This document shows positions 1-7,773 of a DNA stretch of 24,438 bases, piece by piece. Within the stretch, counting starts at the first letter, position 1; each line of letters opens with the position of its first letter. Both the position numbers and the translations under genes were made by a program. Source of the stretch: Planctomycetaceae bacterium (GTDB lineage Bacteria > Planctomycetota > Planctomycetia > Planctomycetales > Planctomycetaceae). Where the stretch lies: the NCBI GenBank assembly GCA_029259875.1, contig JAJDEK010000439.1, positions 1-24,438 of the forward strand, given 5' to 3'. A model generated the notes under the pieces. It did not search any database, was not told the DNA's origin, and saw nothing but the letters and a program-made list of their open reading frames with translations.

Positions 1-2
1 TG

Positions 3-1991
3 AGCTTTCTATTCAATACCAATACCAGTTTGCCGGTCGTATTTGCGGAATCTGGTTCGGATGCTGCCCTCGTTGCTTTTTTGATTTATACAGCCGCCGT
101 GTTTGTGTTGGCTGCTCTATCAAATCGCTTACTGAAAAGTAAAAACTTTGTCAGTGAATATTTTCTGGGAAGTCGTGGGTTAGGCGTCTGGGCATTTGCG
201 TTGACGTTTGCTGCAACCAGCAGTTCCGGTGGAAGCTTTACCGGATTCCCGTCAAAAATTTACTCTCATGGTTGGATCCTTGCGCTGTGGATTGGGAGTT
301 ACATGGTGGTACCGATCTGTACGATGGGTTTCATTGGTAAACGACTCAATCAGGTAGCACGACGTTCCGGATCAATCACAGTGCCCGATGTCATTCGCGA
401 CCGATTTCAAAGCCCCCTGTTTGGTTTGATGGCAGTTTCGTTGATCGTTTTTTTCATGTCGTTCAATCTAGTTGCTCAATTTAAAGCAGGTAGCTTAATC
501 TTGCAGACACTACTGGAAGGTGTAACAGTATTTGAAAGTACTGCAGATGGATTAGCGAATGCAGTTGCAGGCCTGCCACTTCTTTCCTCTGCCGAGAGCC
601 CTGAATATCTTTTGTGCTTACTCGTCTTTGGTATCGCAGTGATTCTCTATACAACCTATGGTGGTTTTCATGCCGTTGTGTGGACCGATGTGATGCAGGG
701 TATCGTGATGGTTGTTGGTGTGATCATCATGCTGCCACTGGCCATTTCACAGGCGGGAGGCTTGGAAAATACAACCAAGCTGATGGCAAAAATGACGCCA
801 CCGCGTGTGTCGGCTGAAGATAAAGGGGGTATTACACTCACGCTGAATAAGTCCAGCCAGGATATCGTCAATATTGATGCAGGCACTTGGATTACTGACG
901 AACCAATACCTGGCTCAAAGGTACCACTTCTATTTCGTGTCACTCGTGCCACAGAAATTCCGGCAGGTCAGACATCTATAAATGAAGTTAAAGTACTCCA
1001 ACTGACAACTCTTGAAGATATTGAGCGAATTCTCGGTCGTAGAGCCAAAGAAAATTTTCTGGATGACGTGAGCGTTTCGAATATTGATTTGAAAGCCTAC
1101 GCTTATGGCGAAGAAGGGAGTCAACAGGGAGCTTATGTCGTTGGGCCAGGGCCAAGCCAAAATAGCTCCAGTGGATTTTTGCCTTTGAGTCTGGCGATCT
1201 CCTTCTTCTTCATGTGGGCGATCTCCGGAACAGGCCAACCGGCTAATATGGTCCGATTGATGGCCTTTAATAATACGAAAACGCTACAACGTTCGATTTG
1301 TACTGTCGCCATTTATTACACACTGATTTATTTCCCGTTAGTGATCATCTTCTGTTGTGCCCGGGTTTTATTGCCGGGAATGGAAGGTCAATCAGATCGC
1401 ATCATGCCGGCTATGGCTGTTTTCCTGACAGAGAATATCGGCATGGGTTGGTTAGCAGGACTGTTGGTGGCTGCTCCTTTTGCGGCTGTGATGTCAACCG
1501 TCGACAGTTTTTTGCTTCTGATCTCTTCCGCTTGGGTTCGCGATGTGTATCAGCGTAATATCAATCCTGAGGCCAGTGAGAAAACAATTAAGCTTTTGAG
1601 TTATCTTGCTACGTTTGTGATCGGAACTGCTGCGATGGTCGTGGCGATTAATCCTCCCAAATTTTTGCAGGATATTATTGTTTATGTCGGCAGCGGTTTG
1701 GCAGCCAGTTTTCTAGCGCCGATTGTCTATGGCCTGTACTGGAGACGAGTCAATGCAGCGGGTGCAATGGGGGCGATGATCGGTGGGTTTTCCGTGCATC
1801 TTGCCATGTATGTCACCGGGTATTTTGTGAATGGAAGTTTCTTCCGGCCTTATCAGTTGTTTAATTTCGATCCAATTATCATTGGACTGTTTGTGTCTTT
1901 TGCTTCCGGGTTTATTGTGACGAAGCTGACAGCGCCACCTCCGGATGAACTAGTACAAAAATACTTTTACACGACCAAGACCAGTTCCTGA
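3..1991 (+). CDS. Sodium:solute symporter family transporter, 5' end outside window
   Basis: This is a secondary transporter of the SSS (sodium:solute symporter) family, expected in the inner membrane to take up an organic solute with Na+; the substrate cannot be told. I see about 13 hydrophobic segments and the family hallmark YGGFHAVVWTDVMQG near residues 208-222 (numbered from the TTG at 30). The frame is open to the left edge with no stop, and the only nearby start is a TTG at 30 without a clear ribosome site, so the true start is probably upstream. Between the segments ending near residue 245 and starting near 382 lies a polar, beta-rich stretch of about 130 residues, longer than the usual loop. 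The gene is followed after 45 bp by an amidohydrolase and then a DSD1-type enzyme, so the substrate is probably what those enzymes degrade (inference). Confidence 0.88.
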   Translation, partial: SFLFNTNTSLPVVFAESGSDAALVAFLIYTAAVFVLAALSNRLLKSKNFVSEYFLGSRGLGVWAFALTFAATSSSGGSFTGFPSKIYSHGWILALWIGSYMVVPICTMGFIGKRLNQVARRSGSITVPDVIRDRFQSPLFGLMAVSLIVFFMSFNLVAQFKAGSLILQTLLEGVTVFESTADGLANAVAGLPLLSSAESPEYLLCLLVFGIAVILYTTYGGFHAVVWTDVMQGIVMVVGVIIMLPLAISQAGGLENTTKLMAKMTPPRVSAEDKGGITLTLNKSSQDIVNIDAGTWITDEPIPGSKVPLLFRVTRATEIPAGQTSINEVKVLQLTTLEDIERILGRRAKENFLDDVSVSNIDLKAYAYGEEGSQQGAYVVGPGPSQNSSSGFLPLSLAISFFFMWAISGTGQPANMVRLMAFNNTKTLQRSICTVAIYYTLIYFPLVIIFCCARVLLPGMEGQSDRIMPAMAVFLTENIGMGWLAGLLVAAPFAAVMSTVDSFLLLISSAWVRDVYQRNINPEASEKTIKLLSYLATFVIGTAAMVVAINPPKFLQDIIVYVGSGLAASFLAPIVYGLYWRRVNAAGAMGAMIGGFSVHLAMYVTGYFVNGSFFRPYQLFNFDPIIIGLFVSFASGFIVTKLTAPPPDELVQKYFYTTKTSS

Positions 1992-2036
1992 TTTGGGTTC
2001 TTCGATTCTATTAGATTTACATCAGAGGATCATGCT

Positions 2037-2876
2037 ATGGAATATATTGACGCACATTCGCACGTCTGGACTCCCGATATTAAAAAATATCCATTGGCTC
2101 CAGGACGAAAAGTTTCTGAAATGCAGCCACCCAGTTTTACTGCGGAACAATTACAGACAGAGATGATGGCAGTCGGAGTGAATCGGGTTGTTTTGATTCA
2201 GATGTCGTTCTATGGATTCGATAATAGTTACATGCTGGATTCGATGGCTAAATATCCAGGGATGTTTTCAGGTGTGGCTGTGATCAATCAGAATGGAGAA
2301 AATCCAACACCAGAAATGCTGGCATTAAAAAAGAAAGGTGTGCGTGGATTCCGAATTGCTCCCAAAACGAAAAGGGTCGACGAGTGGCTGGATGGGGAAT
2401 GCATGGAGCAGATGTGGAAGACGGGCGCCAAAGAAGGGCTGGCGATGTGCTGTCTGATGGATGCCGTCGGTTTGCCAGCTTTGGATAAAATGTGTCAAAA
2501 GCATCGCGATACGACGGTGGTCATCGATCATCTTGCCCGAATCGGTGTCACGGGTGAAATTGATCCTAAAGAGGTCGATTTGTTATGCAAGATGGCCAAA
2601 CATCCCAATGTGTATGTGAAAACTTCCGCGTTTTACGCGCTTGGAAAAAAGAAGATGCCTTATCATGACTTGGCCCCACTGATTAAGAAAGTATATCAGG
2701 CGTTTGGGGCGAATCGATTGATGTGGGCGACTGACTGTCCTTATCAGGTTCAGGGTGACCATACTTATAAAGCGTCCATTGACTTGATTCAGAATGGTTT
2801 GCCGTTTCTTTCTCAAAATGATAAAAAATGGATTTTGGAACAGACGGCGGAAAACGTTTTCTTCCAAGGTATTTAA
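2037..2876 (+). CDS. Metal-dependent amidohydrolase (amidohydrolase_2, TIM barrel)
   Basis: A 279-residue enzyme of the amidohydrolase_2 family (COG3618 type), which hydrolyses lactones, amides or decarboxylates ring acids in the cytoplasm. Seen directly: the N-terminal metal motif DAHSHVW at residues 5-11, a mid-barrel histidine in VVIDHLARIG near 160-169, and the late aspartate in MWATDCPY near residue 231, in the family order. Length is typical for the family. The ATG at 2037 is preceded by AGAGGA about eight bases upstream, which supports this start. It sits 45 bp after the symporter and 9 bp before the PLP enzyme, so the three are likely co-transcribed. The exact substrate is unknown; lactone hydrolysis in a sugar-acid route is only one possibility. 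A related but distinct paralogue starts at 23578. Confidence 0.85.
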   Translation: MEYIDAHSHVWTPDIKKYPLAPGRKVSEMQPPSFTAEQLQTEMMAVGVNRVVLIQMSFYGFDNSYMLDSMAKYPGMFSGVAVINQNGENPTPEMLALKKKGVRGFRIAPKTKRVDEWLDGECMEQMWKTGAKEGLAMCCLMDAVGLPALDKMCQKHRDTTVVIDHLARIGVTGEIDPKEVDLLCKMAKHPNVYVKTSAFYALGKKKMPYHDLAPLIKKVYQAFGANRLMWATDCPYQVQGDHTYKASIDLIQNGLPFLSQNDKKWILEQTAENVFFQGI

Positions 2877-2885
2877 TTTTTAGAA

Positions 2886-4019
2886 ATGAGATCAGATCCT
2901 CTCATGGATGCACGTTATCAGATTGACGATACAAGTCAGATTATTTCTCCAGGTTTGATTATCTTTAAGGATTTGCTTGAAGACAATTTGCGGAAGATGA
3001 TTGAGCTCATCGGAGATCCCAGCCGCTTACGTCCGCATTGCAAAACCCATAAAATGCGCGAAATCATCGCGCTCGAGCTTTCAATGGGTATTGAGAAACA
3101 CAAGGCGGCAACATTTCCGGAAGCAGAAATGCTGGCTGATGCGGGAGTCAAAGATATCTGTCTGGCTTATAATCTGGTGGGGCCAAATATCGCCCGTGCG
3201 GTTGAGTTTCGGAAACGTTGGCCCGATGTTTCACTGCAAGTAACAGCGGATCACCTGGGGCCAATTCAGCAATTAGGCGAAGCAATGTCAGCTGCTGGTG
3301 TTGAGATCGAAGTGCTTCTCGATTTGAATACAGGGCAAAATCGAACCGGACTCGAACCAGGAGACGCTGCTGTTGAATTGTATCAAATGATTGCAAATAC
3401 GCCGGGGTTAATTGCCGCTGGATTACATGTGTATGACGGACAGAACCATCAGATTGATTTTCAGGAACGTGAAGTAGCCGTCAATGCGGTCTGGAATGAT
3501 GTGAGTCGATTACGCGATCAATTGATTACGGAAGGTTTAGCAGTGCCTCGCATCGTGGCGGGCGCCACAGGGTCATTTCCGATTTTTGCCAGTTTCGATG
3601 ATCCGGATATCGAAGTCTGTCCGGGAACTTGTGTGCTACATGATGTGGGATATGGTGAATTATTTCCCGACTTGAAATTTACTCCGGCAGGTTTAGTATT
3701 AACGCGCGTTATCAGTCGTCCTGGTCCGGATCGGATCACGTTTGATTTAGGGTATAAGGCGATTGCCTCTGACCCGGCAATGGAAAATCGTTGCTGGTTT
3801 CCTGATCTCCCAGATGCGAAAGCCGTACTGCAAAATGAAGAGCATCTCGTAGTCATGAGCGCGCGCGCCAATGAATTTCAGCCGGGTGATGAATTATTGG
3901 CAATCCCTCGACACGTCTGTCCGACTTCAGCTTTACATAAGTCTGTGACGGTTGTGAGTGGAGGCCAGGTGGTGGACCATTGGAATGTGGCTGCCCGAGA
4001 TCGTTTTCTTTCGATTTGA
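2886..4019 (+). CDS. DSD1-family PLP enzyme (D-threonine aldolase / D-serine dehydratase type)
   Basis: A 377-residue fold-type III PLP enzyme. The motif RPHCKTHK at residues 49-56 carries the PLP lysine (Lys53), and the C-terminal HVCPT has His343 and Cys345 in the H-x-C arrangement that binds zinc in eukaryotic D-serine dehydratase. Family members cleave or dehydrate D-3-hydroxy amino acids (D-threonine aldolase, D-serine or D-threo-3-hydroxyaspartate dehydratase). Both the N-terminal alanine-racemase-like barrel and the C-terminal beta domain are present, so the enzyme looks complete. Start is uncertain: the ATG at 2886 and the ATG at 2904 (MDARYQID) both lack a clear ribosome site. It follows the amidohydrolase by 9 bp and is the last gene of the putative operon. 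A D-hydroxy amino acid as substrate is inferred from the family, not shown. Confidence 0.85.
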   Translation: MRSDPLMDARYQIDDTSQIISPGLIIFKDLLEDNLRKMIELIGDPSRLRPHCKTHKMREIIALELSMGIEKHKAATFPEAEMLADAGVKDICLAYNLVGPNIARAVEFRKRWPDVSLQVTADHLGPIQQLGEAMSAAGVEIEVLLDLNTGQNRTGLEPGDAAVELYQMIANTPGLIAAGLHVYDGQNHQIDFQEREVAVNAVWNDVSRLRDQLITEGLAVPRIVAGATGSFPIFASFDDPDIEVCPGTCVLHDVGYGELFPDLKFTPAGLVLTRVISRPGPDRITFDLGYKAIASDPAMENRCWFPDLPDAKAVLQNEEHLVVMSARANEFQPGDELLAIPRHVCPTSALHKSVTVVSGGQVVDHWNVAARDRFLSI

Positions 4020-4091
4020 TCTCTGATCAATTGGCAGCTATCGAGATAGCAAATATAAGGCGTGGATTGTCTGTCCGCGAGATTAATAAAT

Positions 4092-4976
4092 ATGTCAGAG
4101 TCGCGACAACAAACAGGAATTCCTCAACTGGATGACATGCTGTCAGGGGGCCTTTTACCTGGCAAGCTAACCGTGGTGTTAGGAGCAACTGGTATCGGCA
4201 AAACCCAACTGGGCCTTCAATATGCGCAGGCAGGACTCTCGCAGGAAGGCCAGAGTGGTATTTTATTTGACATGGCAACGCGCGGTGATTCTCAAAGTCA
4301 TAGTGAGTATGCCGAGCGTCTGTTTCAGTGGAACATTCGAGAGCAGAGCGTCGATACACCTTTCAATCTAGAAACGATTTGGGATGAGAAGCAGGCGCGG
4401 AAAGATTACCAACATCTGTTTCGCCAAAGTGGTCGCAGGGTCACAAGGCGTGATATGGAATTGGACGAGTGGAAAGAGTGGAAGTTGGAATTTGTCAAAA
4501 AGCTGGATTCCGCGATTGCTTACTTTTATTCCAATTTTGTGCATGGTGTGAGGCGAACAGTAATTGATGGAATCGAGCCGACAGAGCGTCCCAGCGAATC
4601 ATTTCAGTTTCATGCGTTTGAATATGTGTATCACCAGATTTTGAGAAAAGAATATGACTGGGTCGCCCGCGATCTATTTCGAGCTCAGTTCCGCAGCAAT
4701 CAAGAGCAGGTTGAACATCACCGCTATGATTCTCAGGAGATCGGTTGTCTTTTGTTATTAACCACTCATGAAGTAATGCTGGATGATTTGATTCAACGCC
4801 CCCTCGAAAGTGGCGACGTGTTATCAAACGCGAACACGATTATTCTGATGGGGAAAATTCGAGAAGGAAATCGAATGAGTCGCGCTTTACATATTGCCAA
4901 GCACCGAGGCAGTGCCGTCGATGAATCACTTGTGCCGTATGAGATTCAGGAATCGGGTATCCATCTCCTCAAATAA
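4092..4976 (+). CDS. KaiC-like / RecA-superfamily ATPase
   Basis: A single-domain P-loop ATPase of the RecA/KaiC superfamily, about 295 residues. It opens with the KaiC-like signature ([16 protein letters not shown], residues 9-24) followed by Walker A GATGIGKT at 31-38. A Walker B-like strand RTVIDGIE lies near residues 155-162 and a sensor-like strand LLLLTTHE near 219-226. Between Walker A and Walker B is a charged, mostly helical stretch of about 100 residues (roughly 60-150) with many Trp, Lys and Glu, longer than in typical RecA domains. I chose the ATG at 4092 because the KaiC-like fold starts right after it; an in-frame GTG at 4062 would add ten residues without a better ribosome site. 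Its role is unknown. It is 72 bp after the catabolic operon but need not belong to it. Confidence 0.75.
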   Translation: MSESRQQTGIPQLDDMLSGGLLPGKLTVVLGATGIGKTQLGLQYAQAGLSQEGQSGILFDMATRGDSQSHSEYAERLFQWNIREQSVDTPFNLETIWDEKQARKDYQHLFRQSGRRVTRRDMELDEWKEWKLEFVKKLDSAIAYFYSNFVHGVRRTVIDGIEPTERPSESFQFHAFEYVYHQILRKEYDWVARDLFRAQFRSNQEQVEHHRYDSQEIGCLLLLTTHEVMLDDLIQRPLESGDVLSNANTIILMGKIREGNRMSRALHIAKHRGSAVDESLVPYEIQESGIHLLK

Positions 4977-4982
4977 AATAGA

Positions 4983-5025
4983 GTGATAAGTAATAAAGGG
5001 AGGTGTTTCCTTTATCACGGTTTTA
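4983..5025 (+). terminator. Possible imperfect terminator hairpin after KaiC-like gene
   Basis: GTGATAA (4983-4989) pairs with TTATCAC (5012-5018), and AAGG inside it can pair with CCTT once the bases between are bulged out. The stem is followed by GGTTTT. It is AT-rich and bulged, so termination is only plausible. A second overlapping pairing, AGTGAT with ATCACT (5033-5038), is also possible. Confidence 0.3.
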
Positions 5026-5231
5026 CTTATTAATCACTATAACTAACCTGACCGCTATTTCTGGAACTGATGAATCAGAGAATCGAAAATTTCGTTTTCG
5101 AACTTCAGTTTAAATCTCTTCCTGCTTTTCTTAAAGATAGATTCTTTATACATCACAGACTCACTTGAGTTCAGTGATCATTAATTGGGCTTTCTAGCTG
5201 GCAAAATAGTAATAATGAAAAGAGGGTAGTC

Positions 5232-6095
5232 ATGTTAGTTGAAAACTATACAGATTCTGTTGATCTTGCTGATAAATTCGTACAACGTCTAGATCGATTG
5301 CACTCGGCTCCCAAGGTAGCGCAACAAATCTTGAAATTGACACGCGATCCAGGAGGTGTGATTGATGACATTGTGAAATGTATTGAACATGATCCGGGTC
5401 TTGCCGCCAAAATTCTGCAGGTAGTCAATTCATCCAAATATGGAGTTGCGAGACAAATTACGAGTATCAAACACGCTGTTTCCTATCTTGGAAAAGATAC
5501 GATTCGAATGCTGACGATCAGCTTTTCGATGGTTGAGTCACTGACTAAGGGAAGTAAAGGGCGTATATTTGCTGACTATTGGCAGCGTGCCTTAACAATG
5601 GCTTCTATTTCTTCATTTCTAGCGGATCATCATAAGTGTTTGAAAAAAGATGAAGCGTATACAGCAGGTTTATTAGCAGATGTGGGAATTCTGGTTTTAT
5701 CACAGGTGGAACGCGAACAATACAGCCTGATCTATGAGAGCTATCCTCATGGAGATGCGCTCATAAATAGTGAACAGCAATATTTTGGTTTTGATCATGC
5801 ATTGCTGGGAGCACGCTTGCTTGACCATTGGGATATTCCACAGGAGGTTGTGACCGCCGTAGAAAATCATCATGGAACGGCACAACATGGATGCCCTTTA
5901 GGCATTGCATTGCGGACAGGTAGTCTACTTGCTGGTTCATTATGGAACTACTCTTCAGCCGAGTATCTGGAAGCAGAAGAGATTCTCACTTCCTTTTTCA
6001 AACTCGATGCAGAGCAAATAGAAACAATGATCGAAGCATGCAAAGAGGATGTGGCCGAGAGTGCTGAATTATTTGGAGTGAACTTGGAGGGGTAA
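5232..6095 (+). CDS. HDOD domain signal-transduction protein
   Basis: A 287-residue protein made almost entirely of an HDOD domain (residues about 13-215). The typical HDOD opening is visible: RLHSAPKVAQQILKLT near 20-35, then EHDPGLAAKILQVVNSSKYG near 51-70, ISFSMVE near 95-101, FGFDHALLGARLLDHW near 184-199 and AVENHHG near 207-213. HDOD proteins are HD-related but usually lack metal-dependent phosphohydrolase residues; they act as partners in signalling, motility and cell-cycle control. The start at 5232 has AGAGGG about nine bases upstream. The gene is alone on its transcript, with about 255 bp of AT-rich sequence before it. Proximity to csrA and the flagellar operon hints at a role in motility control, which is inference only. 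Confidence 0.85.
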   Translation: MLVENYTDSVDLADKFVQRLDRLHSAPKVAQQILKLTRDPGGVIDDIVKCIEHDPGLAAKILQVVNSSKYGVARQITSIKHAVSYLGKDTIRMLTISFSMVESLTKGSKGRIFADYWQRALTMASISSFLADHHKCLKKDEAYTAGLLADVGILVLSQVEREQYSLIYESYPHGDALINSEQQYFGFDHALLGARLLDHWDIPQEVVTAVENHHGTAQHGCPLGIALRTGSLLAGSLWNYSSAEYLEAEEILTSFFKLDAEQIETMIEACKEDVAESAELFGVNLEG

Positions 6096-6102
6096 TCTGA
6101 AG

Positions 6103-6759
6103 TTATTTCCGTCGCTTTTTCTGACGAGTTTCATTCAGATAAGCTTTTTGAAGCACTTGTACCAATTCGGCTTCGGTATAGATGCGACGCGTGGGGGCAT
6201 TGAACCCCTTTCCTGTTTTCGTCTGGGAAAGATATTTACCAAGGTTCTTGCCTCCTTTTGTCGTCGTCATATATTCAATCATCAAATTACCGCCGGGAGA
6301 ATTGATGAATTCCTTGATGCGCCGTTTCCCATAAGGCATTGCCAGGATATGGTCCAAGCGATCATAACCTCCTGGCAGTTTCGAAATTTTTCTCATAAAT
6401 TTGATCCCCTTCGCCGTCCTCAGTTGAGTGGCCAGAAAATCGTTATCCGCATGCACGCGGTTCAGGATTTCTTTTTCTTTTTTAACGGCCCAGCCCGCTT
6501 TCTGAAGTTGTGTGAATATCGGTTTCACCTCACTACGGGTGATCAAATCCCCAGATTGATAATGTTTCAAGCCGATGAACTGTTCCTGGATAATTCTTGT
6601 GACCTCCCCGAGAGAGGGAAGTTTTGCGGGAGCTTGAGTTCCGGGAATAATTTCAGGTAGCTGAGTCTTTGCTTTAGGGTCAGCCGCAAAAGCGGATGTT
6701 GTCAAAATCAGACTTCCTAATAGTATCCCGCTGAAAAACTGATTGTGAAATAATGGCAT
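6103..6759 (-). CDS. Exported protein of unknown function
   Basis: I do not recognise this 218-residue protein. It has a clear Sec signal peptide (hydrophobic core residues 8-22, cleavage expected at AFA|AD after residue 25). The mature part is basic and helical, with a proline-rich linker (30-48), a region of Gly-rich turns around 140-180 (KLPGGYDRL, NSPGGNLMIEYMTT) and a strongly basic tail RQKKRRK. AGGAG lies about ten bases before the start, which supports it. It is convergent with the HDOD gene (7 bp apart) and divergent from csrA. No membrane segment other than the signal is seen. It could be a periplasmic protein restricted to planctomycetes, but I cannot name a family. Confidence 0.75.
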   Translation of the reverse strand: MPLFHNQFFSGILLGSLILTTSAFAADPKAKTQLPEIIPGTQAPAKLPSLGEVTRIIQEQFIGLKHYQSGDLITRSEVKPIFTQLQKAGWAVKKEKEILNRVHADNDFLATQLRTAKGIKFMRKISKLPGGYDRLDHILAMPYGKRRIKEFINSPGGNLMIEYMTTTKGGKNLGKYLSQTKTGKGFNAPTRRIYTEAELVQVLQKAYLNETRQKKRRK

Positions 6760-7194
6760 CAGTGACTGATCTCCTAATCATTATCAATGTAGTGTGAGAA
6801 GTCGTTTCTTCTCTATCTTATCTTCTAAGAGTCTTTATCGGCCCAATGTTCTACTCAGCCTCATGTCAAAGCTACTGATCGGTTTGACCTCGTGTTCCAG
6901 TATAATTCTAACCCACTGTTGCAAAATGCGCCGCTTTTTTCGAACAAAAGTGTATGATGCTGCGTTATATGATATGCGAATGTTAAAATAGGATGACTTG
7001 TGGTTATGTGAGAGAGAAATGGAAATTTCATGAAGCTTTGCGGGTTATGATAAATTTTCTAAAAATTTTGATTTTTCTAGCAAACGGAACCCCCTTTGCT
7101 ACGTATACTATATATGGCAATGGGAGTTGTCAGTAATAAGGTTGGAACAGATAAGTTTATCAAAGGAATGAACCCTTAAGAAAGGAGTCCAGCT
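6760..7194. other. Divergent intergenic region upstream of csrA
   Basis: About 435 bp with no supported gene. It holds the outward control regions for the exported protein (- strand) and csrA (+ strand). Seen: a perfect sigma-28-like GCCGATAA on the - strand at 6842-6835 without a matching -35, an isolated TATAAT at 6901-6906 with TTGACC only 11 bases upstream, a 7-bp palindrome at 7078-7101, and a TATACT at 7104-7109. The 66-codon open frame at 6794-6991 has no recognisable protein character. Confidence 0.6.
7078..7109 (+). promoter_or_regulatory. Palindrome plus -10-like box upstream of csrA
   Basis: TAGCAAA (7078-7084) and TTTGCTA (7095-7101) form a perfect 7-bp inverted repeat around a 10-base centre. 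TATACT at 7104-7109 follows directly and resembles a sigma-70 -10 box, about 85 bases before the csrA start. The matching -35 position is poor, so either the promoter needs an activator or the palindrome is an operator covering it. Confidence 0.35.
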
Positions 7195-7395
7195 ATGTTA
7201 GTGCTCACAAGACGCAAGGATGAAGAGATTATTATCAATGGTAATATCTCCATCAAAGTACTATCAGTGAAGGGAAATCGAGTTCGCTTGGGTGTGGAAG
7301 CACCTGACGATGTGCAGGTGAATCGAGCCGAGATCAGTAAGCTTGTCGGTCAGTTTGAAGTAGAAAGTTCTGCAGTCCAGAGTTGTGGTTTTTGA
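7195..7395 (+). CDS. csrA: Carbon storage regulator / translational regulator CsrA
   Basis: A 66-residue RNA-binding protein of the CsrA/RsmA family, which binds GGA motifs in mRNA leaders and usually blocks translation. The N-terminal strand [10 protein letters not shown], the core [18 protein letters not shown] and the C-terminal RNA-contact segment with Arg44 in VQVNRAEI are all present, so it should be functional. The ribosome site AAGGAG is eight bases upstream and itself contains a GGA, with a second GGA about 25 bases before it, which would allow self-repression (inference). It stands directly before the flagellar operon, a common arrangement for CsrA proteins controlling flagellar output. 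No fliW gene is seen next to it in this window. Confidence 0.95.
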   Translation: MLVLTRRKDEEIIINGNISIKVLSVKGNRVRLGVEAPDDVQVNRAEISKLVGQFEVESSAVQSCGF

Positions 7396-7653
7396 AATCG
7401 CTGTGGCTCAGGAAATTAGCTGCCCTGATGACAGAGTCGTTTATGGTGCCTGTTTCTTTTTCATTTCAAATCAACAGGCTTAGTTTTTTCTACCCCCACG
7501 AGTTTGCCTTGATTCTTTGAACCAAGCCTCATCTTCTGCATATCTTGATTATTATTGCACTGCGATACTGTTCATTTGGTGCATGCACATTGCTTCTGCT
7601 CTATAAACAAATATGTGAATATAGAGGGAATGGATTGTATTTTCCGATTAAGT

Positions 7654-7682
7654 TAAAGATACCTGTTGTAGCGATCCGATAG
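7654..7682 (+). promoter_or_regulatory. Candidate sigma-28-like flagellar promoter
   Basis: TAAA at 7654-7657 and TCCGATAG at 7675-7682 resemble the FliA pattern (TAAA, 15 bases, GCCGATAA), but the gap here is 17 and the first base of the -10 differs. A similar TAAA-N17-TCCGAT pair occurs before the flgN-like gene. Position, about 90 bases before flgF, fits a flagellar operon promoter; sequence support is weak. Confidence 0.25.
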
Positions 7683-7708
7683 ATCAAGTGGGGGGAGTGT
7701 CTATCGGA
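7675..7708 (+). promoter_or_regulatory. Hairpin with GGA loop in flgF leader (candidate CsrA site)
   Basis: TCCGATAGA (7675-7683) and TCTATCGGA (7700-7708) form a perfect 9-bp stem around a 16-base loop that contains a run of G followed by A and so exposes a GGA (7694-7696). CsrA prefers GGA in hairpin loops. No U-run follows, so it is not a canonical terminator. It starts 99 bases before flgF; a second GGA lies at 7731-7733. Confidence 0.4.
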
Positions 7709-7773
7709 ACTCATTGTTCTCGTTGTGCTAGGATTGTGAGATCTGGTTACAGCGGCTCAAGTCAGGTATCAAG

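Larger units (their letters stand above)
7396..7773. other. Intergenic region between csrA and flgF
   Basis: This 378-bp stretch has no supported gene. It contains the palindrome GTGCATGCAC at 7579-7588, a sigma-28-like pair TAAA/TCCGATAG at 7654-7682, a perfect 9-bp hairpin at 7675-7708 and a second GGA site (AGGATTGT) at 7730-7737. It probably carries the promoter and leader of the flagellar operon. Confidence 0.55.

Noticed and set aside
4062..4091. A ten-residue longer start for the KaiC-like ATPase at GTG 4062
   Set aside because: The extra residues show no conserved character and have no better ribosome site than the ATG at 4092.
6148..6660. A 170-codon frame opposite the exported protein gene
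   Set aside because: It is antisense to a gene with a clear signal peptide and ribosome site, and its composition is that of a shadow frame.
6794..6991. A 66-codon open frame in the csrA upstream region
   Set aside because: No ribosome site, no recognisable protein pattern, and it overlaps several regulatory-looking elements.
7577..7594. Possible sigma-54 promoter TGGTGCATGCACATTGCT
   Set aside because: The GG and GC elements are 12 bases apart where sigma-54 needs 10; the sequence is better described by its GTGCATGCAC palindrome.
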